A program made the translations under genes and the position numbers. Positions 13,510 through 22,345 of a stretch of 53,173 nucleotides of DNA are shown piece after piece. The DNA is from Acidobacteriota bacterium. Lineage in GTDB: Bacteria; Acidobacteriota; Terriglobia; 2-12-FULL-54-10. The notes under the pieces are model-generated. The model was not told the DNA's origin and made no database searches. It saw nothing but the letters and a program-made list of their open reading frames with translations. The stretch covers positions 1-53,173 of the forward strand of contig JACPPJ010000028.1 in the NCBI GenBank assembly GCA_016191085.1, given 5' to 3'. Positions within the stretch are counted from its first letter, which is position 1; the number at the start of each line of letters is the position of its first letter.

Positions 13510-14886
13510 ATGCCATTGAAGGATCGTTTTACCAGCCGGCAAGCCAAGTATGGCCTGAATATGGCTATTTACATATTAGCGGCGCTGGCCATTGTAGTGA
13601 TCGTAAATCTGATCGCCAATCGCTTCGTCAAGCAGGTGGACCTCACTGCGAATAAACGTTACAGCCTGTCGCCTCAGACAGTCAAGATTCTCAAAGGTCT
13701 GAACAACGATCTCGACATGCTGTATTTCGACCGCAAGAGTGGCATCAATACCGTGAGGGATAATCTGCAGCAATATACCGTGGCGTCGCACCACGTCAAA
13801 TTGACGTATGTTGATCCTGACCGCGAGCCCGGGAAAGCCAAGCAGCACAACGTGAACACCTACGGCACCCTCATCGTGTCTATGGGAGACAAGACGCAGC
13901 TAGCCAAGTCAACCAAAGAAGAAGACGTCACCGGAGCTATCATCCGCGTCTTGAAGGGCGGTCCCAAGGTCGTCTACTTCCTGCAGGGTCACGGAGAACG
14001 CGACATCAATTCCGATGAGCGTATCGGCTACAGCGGCGCTAAGAAGGCGTTGCAGGACAACAATTATGAGGTGAAGACACTCTCTCTCATGGAGCAGAAT
14101 CCCAAGGTGCCGGACGATGCGACCGCAGTCGTAATCGCGGGGCCAAGCAAGGATCTACTCGACCCCGAGATCGATGCGCTTCGCGATTACATCAAAGGCG
14201 GCGGGCGGGCGATGTTCTTGGTGCATCCACACACGCCTGCCAAGCTCGTCTCGCTGCTAGAGCAGTTTTCCGTCGACGTGCACAACTCTGTAGTCGTGGA
14301 CACCAGCGGTATCGGGAGGCTCTTCGGCACGGACGAGTTGATGCCCTTGGTGGTGCAATATGAGAATCATCCGATCACGAAGGATATGACCAACGTTGCG
14401 ACGCTTTTCCCGCTCGCGACGGCAGTGAAGAACACCGGCAAAGGCATGCCCGGAGCCGAGTTCACGCTGCTTGCCAAGACAACCGATAAGAGTTGGGCGA
14501 CCGATCAGGTAAATGCGAAGCAGATCAGTTTCCGCAAGGGAGAGGATACGCAGGGTCCGATCGCACTGGCAGGCGCCGGTACTTACAAGCCGCTGGACGC
14601 TGCCGGTGACGCAGTCAAAGAAGGCCGGATCGCGGTCGCCGGAAGCCCGGATTTCCTGGCAAACGGCATTCTCGGTTTTAACGGCAACCGTGATTTATTT
14701 TTGAATATGGTCAACTGGCTATCGTCGGACGAGGACCTAATCTCGATACGCCCTAAGGACCCGGAAAACCGTGGCGTGAATCTTTCGATCTCCCAGATGC
14801 GCACGGTGTTCTATTTGTCGGTGATCGCCGTTCCGTTGCTAGTCATCGCCAGCGGCGTCAGCGTCTGGTGGAGGCGGCGGGCATAA
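13510..14886 (+). CDS. GldG-like ABC auxiliary protein
   Basis: ATG at 13510 is chosen because GGAGGG (13497-13502, inside the permease end) is correctly spaced; ATG 13495 is also in frame. The 458-residue protein has an N-terminal membrane anchor (about 15-36), then a long periplasmic region. 'DLTANKRYSLSPQTVKILKGL' and 'GPKVVYFLQGHGERD' are hallmarks of the ABC_transp_aux/GldG family. 'VVIAGPSKDLLDPEIDALRDYIKGGGR' indicates a glutamine-amidotransferase-like fold without a catalytic Cys. A C-terminal membrane helix follows ('TVFYLSVIAVPLLVIASGVSVWW'). Its stop-start distance to the permease is two bases, so translation is coupled. It likely forms the extracytoplasmic part of the exporter. 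Confidence 0.88.
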   Translation: MPLKDRFTSRQAKYGLNMAIYILAALAIVVIVNLIANRFVKQVDLTANKRYSLSPQTVKILKGLNNDLDMLYFDRKSGINTVRDNLQQYTVASHHVKLTYVDPDREPGKAKQHNVNTYGTLIVSMGDKTQLAKSTKEEDVTGAIIRVLKGGPKVVYFLQGHGERDINSDERIGYSGAKKALQDNNYEVKTLSLMEQNPKVPDDATAVVIAGPSKDLLDPEIDALRDYIKGGGRAMFLVHPHTPAKLVSLLEQFSVDVHNSVVVDTSGIGRLFGTDELMPLVVQYENHPITKDMTNVATLFPLATAVKNTGKGMPGAEFTLLAKTTDKSWATDQVNAKQISFRKGEDTQGPIALAGAGTYKPLDAAGDAVKEGRIAVAGSPDFLANGILGFNGNRDLFLNMVNWLSSDEDLISIRPKDPENRGVNLSISQMRTVFYLSVIAVPLLVIASGVSVWWRRRA

Positions 14887-14989
14887 CAACAGAATCGAGA
14901 AGTAGACTTGGAAGTTGAAAATGGGTACCCGACTTCTAACAGCACGTACAGCCTGCTAGCTTCTCGCTTCTAACTTCTATTTTCTGACT
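14887..14989. repeat. AGAAGT-rich dispersed repeat between the GldG-like and DUF4340 genes
   Basis: The spacer opens with GAGAAGTAGACTTGGAAGTT and ends with CTTCTCGCTTCTAACTTCTA, so its ends are imperfect inverted copies of a TTAGAAGC.AGAAGT word. The same word recurs at about 44838-44880. It leaves the DUF4340 gene without an obvious Shine-Dalgarno. Confidence 0.5.
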
Positions 14990-16432
14990 ATGAAATTCAT
15001 CAACACTCTAATCGCATTGGTTCTTGTCGCCGCTCTTGGCGGCGTGTTGTTCTACCTGAACAAGCATCCCAAGGAAATGCCCTCCGATTCTGCTGTTCCG
15101 AAAAAGAAACTGTTTTCGTTCCAGGCGGACCAGGTGAAATCGTTCAGCATCGAAGCGCCCGGCCAGACGGCGACGACCATTCGCAAGACTGGCGATCAGA
15201 AGTGGGAAGTCACCTCTCCTGCTGGCGTGCCTGCCAACAATTCGTTGATTCAGTCTTTCGTGGATGGCCTGCCGAAGATGGAGTACACACCCGTGGACTC
15301 GGAGACGCCATCCTCGCTGGCAGACTACGGCCTGGATCGGCCGCAGAAAACTTTAAAATTTGAGTTGACCTCTGGGCAGCCATTAACGCTGCTCATCGGA
15401 GGTGACAATCCCGGCGGTTACGCCAAGTACGCCATGTTCAGTTCGACTCCAGGCCTGTTCCTTCTCGATTCGCTTGACACTAAAGACCTGGTGGATAAGA
15501 CGCTTTTTGATCTCCGCGACAAGCGCGTGCTGCCGGTGGCTGTAGATAAAGCAAAGCAGGTGCAGTTGAAGTTTGAGTTCACGCCCGCCTCTGCAGCCGA
15601 GTTGGAAAGGGCCAAGAAGCTGGGGCTTTCAGTCAAGCCGCCGAAGATCGGGTTTACACGTCAGCCCAACAACAACTGGGAGGTAACGGACCCGGCGGTG
15701 CGGACTGACTACGGCAACACCAACTACTTTGTCACGATTCTAAACGGCGGAATTATGAAATCAGTCGAAGCAGAAAACGCCAAGTCTCTCGGTGCATATG
15801 GGCTGGACCGGCCGGCTATCCGCGCGGATGTCACCGCTGAGGACGGTTCCGCGCACTCTTTGCTGATCGGCCGCAAGAAAGAAGCAAAGCCCGGTGACAA
15901 CAAAGAGGGCGAGAGCAAGTCCGATGAGAATCTGGGCTACTATGCGAAGAACTCCGACTCTCCCGCTATTTTCACCATCAATCAATCCGTTTACGATCAG
16001 CTCAACCAGGATCTCGACAATTACCGCAATCGTTTCCTGTTCGATTTTGAAAATGCGAATGCCCGCCGCATAGAGATTCAGGGACCAACCGGGGATCTCC
16101 GTTTCGACCGCAAAGGCGAAGATTGGTTCAAGGCAGACGGTAAAACGAAAGCAGACGCGTCAAAGATCAGCGCATTACTGGACGAAATTCACAGCATGCG
16201 CGTCCAGCACTACACCGAGGACAAGCCGGGACATTTCGCCGAGTACGGTCTGGACAAGCCTTGGCTGAACGTGAAGATCACGTTTGGCGAACAGAACAAG
16301 GAAGAGACGGTGATTTTCGGGCAGAAGAACAAGAAATTCTATGCCGCGCGCCAGGACAGCCCATCGGTTTACGAGATGCCCGCGAGCGCGCCGGAATCAC
16401 TGCAAACCAAGCTGAAGGAATTGTCGTCTTAA
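14990..16432 (+). CDS. DUF4340 domain protein of the ABC operon
   Basis: A 480-residue membrane-anchored protein: N-terminal helix 'LIALVLVAALGGVLFYL', then a periplasmic region. Three DUF4340 modules are marked by 'YGLDRP', 'YGLDRP' and 'YGLDKP' at about residues 113, 270 and 418, each followed by a strand pair ending in 'LLIG' or 'VIFG'. 'KWEVTSPAGVPANNSLIQSFVDGL' and 'DLVDKTLFDLRDKRVL' are typical. DUF4340 proteins commonly follow GldG-like genes, so this is the fourth member of the exporter operon. Molecular role unknown; the repeated modules look like a structural or scaffolding protein. Confidence 0.85.
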   Translation: MKFINTLIALVLVAALGGVLFYLNKHPKEMPSDSAVPKKKLFSFQADQVKSFSIEAPGQTATTIRKTGDQKWEVTSPAGVPANNSLIQSFVDGLPKMEYTPVDSETPSSLADYGLDRPQKTLKFELTSGQPLTLLIGGDNPGGYAKYAMFSSTPGLFLLDSLDTKDLVDKTLFDLRDKRVLPVAVDKAKQVQLKFEFTPASAAELERAKKLGLSVKPPKIGFTRQPNNNWEVTDPAVRTDYGNTNYFVTILNGGIMKSVEAENAKSLGAYGLDRPAIRADVTAEDGSAHSLLIGRKKEAKPGDNKEGESKSDENLGYYAKNSDSPAIFTINQSVYDQLNQDLDNYRNRFLFDFENANARRIEIQGPTGDLRFDRKGEDWFKADGKTKADASKISALLDEIHSMRVQHYTEDKPGHFAEYGLDKPWLNVKITFGEQNKEETVIFGQKNKKFYAARQDSPSVYEMPASAPESLQTKLKELSS

Positions 16433-16439
16433 TACATCA

Positions 16440-16556
16440 CCACAGAGCATAGAGAGATCACGGAGAGAAACTCTTCACCACAGAGGACGCAGAGAACACA
16501 GAGAAGCAAGAGTATCAAAACCTCTGTGCTCTCTGTGTGCTCTGCGGTGAAAGTCT
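16440..16556. repeat. Large imperfect palindrome of CACAGAG words
   Basis: TTCACCACAGAGGACGCAGA (16474-16493 and on to 16503) is matched by an inverted copy at 16521-16552 (ending TCTGCGGTGAAA), with a 17-base loop. A further partial copy (CACCACAGAGCATAGAGAGA) lies upstream. This motif is a known dispersed repeat in several environmental phyla. It separates the convergent DUF4340 and ndk genes and could fold as a bidirectional transcript end. Confidence 0.7.
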
Positions 16557-16978
16557 TATTTCGAGATATCGAGTTCGCTGAAGAAGTAGGAAATTTCGAA
16601 GGCGGCCGTCTCTGGCGCATCCGATCCGTGTATCACGTTTTGCTCAATAGAGGTTGCAAACTGTTTGCGCAGCGTGCCGGCGCTGGCTTTGGCGGGATCG
16701 GTCGCGCCCATTAACTCGCGCAGCCGTGTGATAACGTTATCTCCTCCGAGTACCATCACTACCACTCGTCCTGAGCTCATAAACGTCGTCAGACTGTCGA
16801 AGAATGGCCTGTCCCGGTGAACGGCATAGAAGCCTTCCGCCTGGTTCTTCGTGAGGTGCAGCATCTTCATCGCGATAATCTTTAGTTGATGCTGCTCGAA
16901 TGCGTGAATGATATCGCCAATATTGTGCTGCTGAACGCCATCAGGCTTGATGATCGTGAGAGTTCGTGTCGTAGCCAA
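16556..16978 (-). CDS. ndk: Nucleoside diphosphate kinase
   Basis: A 140-residue enzyme that transfers the gamma phosphate among nucleoside triphosphates through a phosphohistidine. The active-site His117 is in 'NVIHGSDAPETAAFEI'. 'RTLTIIKPDGVQQ', 'FYAVHRDRPFFDSL', 'FMSSGRVVVMVL' and 'RELMGATDPAKA' follow the family order. The start is TTG, with GGAG seven bases upstream. It lies 92 bases downstream of sucD. Since succinyl-CoA ligase makes GTP or ATP, Ndk next to it may help redistribute the phosphate (inference). The end overlaps the large CACAGAG palindrome by one base. Confidence 0.95.
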   Translation of the reverse strand: MATTRTLTIIKPDGVQQHNIGDIIHAFEQHQLKIIAMKMLHLTKNQAEGFYAVHRDRPFFDSLTTFMSSGRVVVMVLGGDNVITRLRELMGATDPAKASAGTLRKQFATSIEQNVIHGSDAPETAAFEISYFFSELDISK

Positions 16979-17070
16979 AGTGTTCTCCGTATTCGTTGTT
17001 AGAGCCGCGACCGCAAGGGAGCGGTTGCGTGTATGCAGCGCACAAACGTTCGCTAGAAAAGATGCGTTGT

Positions 17071-17952
17071 TTACCGGCTTGCGACCTGTGCCAACCGCGC
17101 GGCCAGGGTTTCGCCGATCTGCGCCGGGCTGTCCACGACCGCAATGCCTGCCGCTTTCATGGCTGCCATCTTCTCCCTAGCAGTTCCTTTACCGCCGCTG
17201 ATAATAGCGCCGGCGTGCCCCATTCGTCTGCCCGGAGGCGCGGTCTGGCCCGCGATGAAGCCCACCACTGGTTTCTTGACGTTCTCTCGAATGTATTGCG
17301 CCGCAGTCTCCTCTGCGGTGCCGCCGATCTCGCCGATCACGACGATGGCGTGCGTGTCTGGGTCGGCGTTGAACAGCTCAATTGCGTCACGAAAATTCGT
17401 CCCGATGATTGGGTCGCCGCCGATGCCGATGCAGGTTGACTGCCCGATGCCGAGCGCAGTCAGTTGTCCCACCGCTTCGTAAGTCAAGGTTCCGCTGCGC
17501 GATACCACCCCGACATTTCCGGGCCGGTGAATGTGCGCGGGCATGATTCCGATCTTGCACTTGCCGGGAGAAATGATGCCGGGACAGTTGGGTCCGATCA
17601 GCCGCGTCTTCGTGGTGCTCAGAAATTGGTACGCGCGGATCATATCGAATGTGGGAATGCCCTCCGTGATGCAGACGACCAGCGGAATGCCCGCGTCAGC
17701 CGCTTCCATAATGGCGTCCGCCGCGCCAGGCGGCGGCACAAAAATGACCGACGCCGTCGGATCAACAGCGCTCTTCGCCTCGGCGACAGTATTAAAGAGT
17801 GGGAGATTGTCTTGCGTGGTGCCGCCCTTTCCAGGCTTCACCGCGCCGACTACTTTCGTTCCATACTTAATCGACTGCTGCGTGTGGAAACTTCCTTCAC
17901 GCCCATATCCCTGAACTATGACTCGCGTATTTTGATCTATAAGAATGCTCAT
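17071..17952 (-). CDS. sucD: Succinyl-CoA ligase alpha subunit
   Basis: The 293-residue alpha subunit carries the phosphohistidine of succinyl-CoA synthetase: H246 in '[11 protein letters not shown]'. The CoA-binding Rossmann part starts '[18 protein letters not shown]'. '[22 protein letters not shown]' and '[12 protein letters not shown]' are conserved. It works with SucC in the TCA cycle (succinyl-CoA to succinate with ATP/GTP formation). Gene order is sucC, small protein, sucD, ndk on the minus strand; the small gene separates the two subunits. The family's usual GFTG/GxTGxxG is here GYGREG. Confidence 0.95.
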   Translation of the reverse strand: MSILIDQNTRVIVQGYGREGSFHTQQSIKYGTKVVGAVKPGKGGTTQDNLPLFNTVAEAKSAVDPTASVIFVPPPGAADAIMEAADAGIPLVVCITEGIPTFDMIRAYQFLSTTKTRLIGPNCPGIISPGKCKIGIMPAHIHRPGNVGVVSRSGTLTYEAVGQLTALGIGQSTCIGIGGDPIIGTNFRDAIELFNADPDTHAIVVIGEIGGTAEETAAQYIRENVKKPVVGFIAGQTAPPGRRMGHAGAIISGGKGTAREKMAAMKAAGIAVVDSPAQIGETLAARLAQVASR

Positions 17953-18038
17953 TCAAACCCCCGAAGCATAAGAAACATAAGATGGAGAAGAAGCATAGGA
18001 CAAACTGCCTGTAGATCAGAATCCTGAATCGTCTAGAT

Positions 18039-18266
18039 CTAGAAATGATTTGCGAGGAGTACCTTTAGCTGTTCAATAGCCTCTGGAGCAAATCTTATAG
18101 ACTGGCTCTTTTTACCGGGAATCTGGCGAGTGGTAGACCCGTAAGTATCAACCTGCAAATAGCGTTGACCATGATCATCGGTCACAATGGAATAGGTACA
18201 TTCCACTTCGCTATGGGGCGATTCTTTTTCAAGCTTTAAAGATTTAAGAGTTCTTACAACGGCCAT
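18039..18266 (-). CDS. Small conserved protein between sucC and sucD
   Basis: 75 residues, starting MAVVRTLKSLKLEKESPHSEVECTY (quoted only in part of its length), with GGAGGAG ahead of the ATG. It has strands 'YSIVTDDHGQRYLQVDTYGS' and a helix 'APEAIEQLKVLLANHF'. I recall very similar short proteins in many unrelated bacteria, often without functional name. No catalytic motif is visible. Position inside the sucCD operon suggests co-transcription rather than a shared function, as the same protein is known away from sucCD. Confidence 0.7.
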   Translation of the reverse strand: MAVVRTLKSLKLEKESPHSEVECTYSIVTDDHGQRYLQVDTYGSTTRQIPGKKSQSIRFAPEAIEQLKVLLANHF

Positions 18267-18306
18267 TGCTCTCCTCCGTTACTACCTCTCTTGCTTCCTC
18301 TGCTTC

Positions 18307-19470
18307 CTATGCCTCTCTTGCCAGCGCCACTACTTTTTCCGCGGCGTCCTTCATTCCAGTGGCGACCGTGAAGTTCAGCCCTGATTCGCTCAGGATCTTC
18401 TGGCCTTGCTCGACGTTGGTGCCTTCGAGCCGCACCACGACCGGGACCTTGATCCCCAGCGTTTTGGCTGCCTCGACTACGCCCTGCGCCACAATGTCGC
18501 ACCGCATAATGCCGCCGAAGATGTTGATCAGCACCGCTCGCACGTTCTTATCTGACAGCAGAATCTCGAAAGCGTGGCGGACCTGCTCCGCGCTCGCGCC
18601 GCCGCCGACATCGAGGAAGTTCGCCGGGCTGCCGCCGGCATACTTGATGATGTCCATGGTGCCCATCGCGAGCCCCGCGCCATTCACCATGCAGCCCACG
18701 GTGCCGTCCAGCTTGATGTAGTTCAGCGAATACTTGGCGGCCTCGATCTCCAGCGGTTCCTCTTCGTTCAGGTCACGCAACTCTGCAAGGTCCTTGTGAC
18801 GAAACATGGCGTTATCGTCGAAGGTCATTTTGGCATCGAGCGCCAGCAACCGCCCGTCTGTAGTAATCACAAATGGGTTGATTTCCGCGAGCGACGCGTC
18901 CGTCGCTTCAAACGCGCGGTAGAGCGCCGTCATAAACTGCGAAGCCTGGTCTACCACGGTCGCGGGAAGTCCTAACCCAAATGCTAATTTGCGTGCCTGG
19001 AACGCCTGCAAGCCGAATCCTGGCCGGATGGTTTCTCGCAGGATCAACTCGGGTGACTCTTCGTCGACTTTCTCGATCTCCATCCCGCCGGCCGAGCTAG
19101 CCATAAAGACGGGACTGGCGCTGGCGCGGTCAACGACGATGCCCAGGTACAGCTCGCGCTCAATCGGCAATGTCTCCTCTACCAACACTCGCCGCACCAG
19201 GCGGCCTTCCGGCCCCGTCTGCGCCGTGACTAACGTCTTGCCGAGAATTCCAGCGGCGACTTTGCCGGCCTCATCCGGAGTCTTAGCGATTTTCACTCCT
19301 CCGGCTTTGCCGCGGCCGCCGGCGTGGATCTGCGCTTTCACCACTACCTCGCGGCCCATCTTGCGCGCGATGGCAGCCGCACCTTCGCTCGTTTCGGTAG
19401 TTTCGCCTTCAGGAACAGCCACGCCGAACCCCTTCAAAATTTCTTTGGCTTGGTATTCATGGATTTTCAT
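18307..19470 (-). CDS. sucC: Succinyl-CoA ligase beta subunit (ADP-forming type)
   Basis: Translation starts at ATG 19470 ([12 protein letters not shown]), preceded by AGAGGA. A longer frame to 19680 runs through the promoter and is rejected. The 387 residues match the family length. The ATP-grasp domain includes '[18 protein letters not shown]' and '[26 protein letters not shown]'. The C-terminal ligase domain has '[23 protein letters not shown]', '[10 protein letters not shown]' and '[11 protein letters not shown]'. It forms the nucleotide-binding half of succinyl-CoA synthetase with SucD, encoded 354 bases downstream. Confidence 0.95.
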   Translation of the reverse strand: MKIHEYQAKEILKGFGVAVPEGETTETSEGAAAIARKMGREVVVKAQIHAGGRGKAGGVKIAKTPDEAGKVAAGILGKTLVTAQTGPEGRLVRRVLVEETLPIERELYLGIVVDRASASPVFMASSAGGMEIEKVDEESPELILRETIRPGFGLQAFQARKLAFGLGLPATVVDQASQFMTALYRAFEATDASLAEINPFVITTDGRLLALDAKMTFDDNAMFRHKDLAELRDLNEEEPLEIEAAKYSLNYIKLDGTVGCMVNGAGLAMGTMDIIKYAGGSPANFLDVGGGASAEQVRHAFEILLSDKNVRAVLINIFGGIMRCDIVAQGVVEAAKTLGIKVPVVVRLEGTNVEQGQKILSESGLNFTVATGMKDAAEKVVALAREA

Positions 19471-19569
19471 ATGTCCTCTATGAATGCGGGCCGTTTGGCC
19501 CTCTCGCGATGATTCAGTTAAAATGACCTGCGGTGCTAGCCCAAGCAGCGGGCAAAAAGCAGACTTTTT

Positions 19570-19598
19570 ACTATAGAGAAAGGCACCACTAAAAGCAA
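19570..19598 (-). promoter_or_regulatory. Promoter of the sucC - small gene - sucD - ndk operon
   Basis: On the minus strand TTGCTT (19598-19593) and TATAGT (19575-19570) are separated by exactly 17 bases. The start site would be near 19563, giving a leader of about 93 bases before sucC. Confidence 0.55.
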
Positions 19599-19618
19599 CC
19601 AAGCGGGGCTGTGGTATG

Positions 19619-19649
19619 GGTAGCCACGACGAGTAGTTCTCGTCGTGGG
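19619..19649. repeat. Palindromic repeat (GGTAGCCACGACGAG family)
   Basis: CCACGACGAG (19624-19633) and CTCGTCGTGG (19639-19648) form a perfect ten-base stem with a five-base loop, preceded by GGTAGCC. It lies between the sucC promoter and the divergent trpD start. A/T variant of the element at 12622-12711. Confidence 0.65.
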
Positions 19650-19681
19650 TTGTTCGCGCTGCCGTTACGGATATCAACAAA

Positions 19682-20770
19682 GTGGGTACACCAAATCATT
19701 CTTCGACGAACGAAATTCTGGCCACGGCGATTCGCCAGATAGCGGCTCTCGAACATCTCGACCGGGAGCAGGCGCGAGCTGTCATGGGTGAGATTCTTTC
19801 GGGAGCCGCCTCTGTCCCGCAGATCGCGATGTTCCTTGCCGCGCTGCGCATGAAGGGCGAGTCGGTTGAGGAGATCATCGGGTTCGCTCAGGCGATTCGC
19901 GCCAAAGCTACCCGCGTGCGCCCGCGCGCTCCCGTCGAGGAAGACCTTTCGGGCACCGAGCGCGACGCGCTGGTGGACACCGCCGGCACCGGCGGAGACG
20001 CCAGCGGCACGTTTAATATTTCCACCGCGACTGCGTTGGTTGTGGCGGGCTGCGGGGTGCGAGTTGCGAAGCACGGCAACCGCTCGAATTCCACCAGGTG
20101 CGGCAGCGCCGACGTCGTGGAGGGGATCGGAGTGAACATTAACCTGCCGCCGGACCGAATTGCCCAGTGCATTGATGAGGTGGGAATCGGATTCATGTTC
20201 GCTCCCGCCATGCATGGCGCCATGAAGTACGCGGCGCCAGCACGCAAGGAGCTGCGGACCAGAACGGTGTTCAACCTCCTCGGGCCGCTCTGCAACCCCG
20301 CCGGCGCTTCGGCTCAAGTCGTGGGGGTTTCCGAGGCGCGACTCGTGAACCTGCTGGCGCATGCGCTGGTGGAGCTCGGCCTGCGCCGCGGATTCGTGGT
20401 CCACGGCGCGGACGGCCTGGACGAGATCACCAATACCGGCGAGACGATTGTGGCCGAGATCAGCAACGGCAACGTAACCACTCGCACCGTCACGCCGGAA
20501 GAGTTCGGGTTGCCGCGCTGCAAATTATCCGATCTGCTAGGCGGAGACGTGGCGGAAAATGTGCAGATCATAAAAGACATTCTCGACGGCCAGCCCGGTG
20601 CGAAGCGCGACATCGTACTGCTGAACTCGGCTGCCGCCCTGGTCGCCGCGGGACACGCCTCCGATCTGCGCGACGGTGTCCGCTGCGCTGCACAATCGAT
20701 TGACTCCGGGAGCGCCAAGCAGAAGCTTTTCGCGCTGGCCGAGTTCACCAACCGGAATTTCAGCAATTGA
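19682..20770 (+). CDS. trpD: Anthranilate phosphoribosyltransferase
   Basis: GTG start; 362 residues. It joins anthranilate to PRPP in tryptophan biosynthesis. The glycine-rich loop 'GTGGD' is at 102-106, the PRPP/metal motif 'KHGNR' at 130-134, then '[11 protein letters not shown]', and '[16 protein letters not shown]' in the second half. '[11 protein letters not shown]' is also typical. No other trp gene is near, so the pathway is dispersed. No clear Shine-Dalgarno precedes the GTG; the dispersed hairpin lies 34 bases upstream of it. Confidence 0.93.
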   Translation: MGTPNHSSTNEILATAIRQIAALEHLDREQARAVMGEILSGAASVPQIAMFLAALRMKGESVEEIIGFAQAIRAKATRVRPRAPVEEDLSGTERDALVDTAGTGGDASGTFNISTATALVVAGCGVRVAKHGNRSNSTRCGSADVVEGIGVNINLPPDRIAQCIDEVGIGFMFAPAMHGAMKYAAPARKELRTRTVFNLLGPLCNPAGASAQVVGVSEARLVNLLAHALVELGLRRGFVVHGADGLDEITNTGETIVAEISNGNVTTRTVTPEEFGLPRCKLSDLLGGDVAENVQIIKDILDGQPGAKRDIVLLNSAAALVAAGHASDLRDGVRCAAQSIDSGSAKQKLFALAEFTNRNFSN

Positions 20771-20796
20771 TGCAGATGGTTGTGAATCGAAGCTGC

Positions 20797-21171
20797 CTAC
20801 AACTCCAGGATTACGCGAAGGGCATCTTCGACCGCTTTCATTTGTGCGGGGGAAATCAGGTCGAGTCTTTGTTCGAATCTCTGCTTGGCAACGGCGCGAA
20901 TCTGGTCCGTCACCGCGACGGCATGACGGCCGGCGCAATCAAGTGGTATGAGAATCGGCGGGCCTGCCTCCGGAGATGAAGACAGCGGAACGACCACAAC
21001 GGTTCTCCGATGCTGGTTGAGGGAATTGGTGGTTAGTACGAGACAGGGACGGGTCTTCTTAATTTCTGATCCGCGCGTTGGATCGAGACGGACCCACCAC
21101 ACCTCGCCGCGTTGGGGAACCTCTCCAAGGCTCTTTGATTTCGCCGGAGATGGCGTCGAATTCTTCTTCAA
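20797..21171 (-). CDS. MazF/PemK-family toxin (endoribonuclease)
   Basis: The core starts 'PQRGEVWWVRLDPTRGSEIKKTRPCLVLT', the hallmark of MazF/PemK toxins: the loop arginines in 'GSEIKKTRP' and the following 'VVVVPLSSSP' are conserved. TTG at 21171 is proposed as start, since CGAGG lies about nine bases before it; another in-frame TTG is at 21219. This makes a 124-residue protein. It overlaps the upstream antitoxin gene by about 113 bases in another frame, an unusually long overlap. MazF toxins cut mRNA at short sequences and are neutralised by the antitoxin. Convergent with trpD, 26 bases apart. Confidence 0.82.
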   Translation of the reverse strand: MKKNSTPSPAKSKSLGEVPQRGEVWWVRLDPTRGSEIKKTRPCLVLTTNSLNQHRRTVVVVPLSSSPEAGPPILIPLDCAGRHAVAVTDQIRAVAKQRFEQRLDLISPAQMKAVEDALRVILEL

Positions 21172-21355
21172 TGGCTCGGACCTCGGGATCACGGTTGGCG
21201 ATTTCACAAGCTCGGACAAGTTCCCGGTCGCGCTCGGCCATTTTCTCTCGAAGAGCGTCGGCCAGATAACGAGAGCGATGGCGCGGAGGAACTTTGCTCG
21301 CGAATTGCATAGCTAAAGACTCAGGCAATGTAAACGTAATTTTTCGTGTTGCCAT
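21059..21355 (-). CDS. Antitoxin of the MazF-like pair
   Basis: A 98-residue protein: N-terminal 'RKITFTLPESLAMQFASKVP' and 'RSRYLADALREKMAERD' fit a ribbon-helix-helix DNA-binding dimer, followed by an acidic tail ('DPEVRAIEEEFDAISGE') that would wrap the toxin. The C-terminal end (WRGSPTRRGVVGPSRSNARIRN in part) is read from the same bases as the start of the toxin core in another frame. Toxin and antitoxin are therefore tightly coupled, antitoxin first, the standard order. No clear Shine-Dalgarno is visible. Confidence 0.75.
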   Translation of the reverse strand: MATRKITFTLPESLAMQFASKVPPRHRSRYLADALREKMAERDRELVRACEIANRDPEVRAIEEEFDAISGEIKEPWRGSPTRRGVVGPSRSNARIRN

Positions 21356-21391
21356 ATAGCCATACTAGCAGATTGGGAGGGTTGCCATAAA

Positions 21392-22309
21392 ATGAAACTG
21401 GGATTCATCCTGCCGCAGATCGGGCCATTGGGCACTTGCGAAGGAATTACAAAATCCGCCGAACGCGCCGAGGCAGTAGGATACGACAGTCTTTGAGTAA
21501 CGGAACGCCTGCTCTATCCGGTGAAGCCGCAGACGCCTTACCCTGCAACGCCCGACGGATCGCTGCCTGAAGATTACAAATACTCGCTCGATCCCCTGGA
21601 GACGCTGACCTTCGCGGCGGGACGCACCAAGCGCATTGGTTTGGGAACGAGCGTGCTCGACATGCCATTCTACAACCCTGTGGTTCTGGCGCGGCGACTG
21701 ACAACGCTCGACGTGCTATCGGAAGGACGCTTGCGCGTTGGTTTGGGACAGGGATGGTTGAAAGACGAGTTTGACGCCACCGGGGCGGTGTTCCAGCACC
21801 GGGCGACGCGCGCCGACGAATTCATAAAAGTCGTGAAAGCGATCTGGACCACCAACCCAGTCGAGTTCCGCGGCAAATTCTTTCATGTACCCAAATCCGT
21901 CATCCTCCCCAAGCCGGCACAAAAACCGCATCCCCCAATTTATCTCGCCGCCTTTGCGCCGACGGCGCTGAAACGAGTAGCCATTTTGGCCGACGGATGG
22001 AACCCTGTGGGAATGCCGATCAATGGGATGATCCAGACGATTGAAGCGCTCAAAACAATGGCGAAAGGGGCGGGCCGCGATCCGTCCGCACTGCAAGTAG
22101 TCGTCAGGGCGAACGTTTCGATCACCGACAAACCAATCGAAAAGAACCGTTGGATCTTCATGGGATTGCTGGAGCAGATCCGGACCGACGCGGAGGAATG
22201 CAAGAAACTCGGCGCGACCGAACTGTTTTTTGATCCCGCATTCACCAGCTACACCAGCACGCTCGAGCGGTTCCTCACGTGTATGGAATTGCTGCGCACA
22301 ATAGTGTAG
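21392..22309 (+). pseudogene. LLM-class F420-dependent oxidoreductase interrupted by an in-frame TGA
   Basis: ATG at 21392 opens 'MKLGFILPQIGPLGTCEGIT' and reads to '..AEAVGYDSL', where TGA (21494-21496) occurs at codon 35. The same frame then continues to 22309 ('VTERLLYPVKPQTPYPATPDG...'). Relatives have Trp at this position ('DSLWV.ER'), so TGG to TGA is the simplest explanation. The rest shows luciferase-like TIM-barrel features: 'RIGLGTSVLDMPFYNPVVLARRL', 'GRLRVGLGQGW', 'RADEFIKVVKAIW', 'FHVPKSVILPKPAQKPHPPIYLAA'. No second lesion is seen. It could be a recent pseudogene, read-through, or a sequencing error. Confidence 0.85.
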
Positions 22310-22345
22310 ACACTTGTCACTTATCACTTGTCACTGTTTTTCCAA
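22310..22345. repeat. Dispersed GTGACAAGTGATAAGTGA-type repeat
   Basis: ACACTTGTCACTTATCACTTGTCACTGTTTTT lies at the convergent ends of the LLM and aroDE genes. Read on the minus strand it supplies the last codons of AroDE (Thr-Val-Thr-Ser-Asp-Lys-stop). Same family as 9221-9297 and 32326-32580. Confidence 0.6.
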
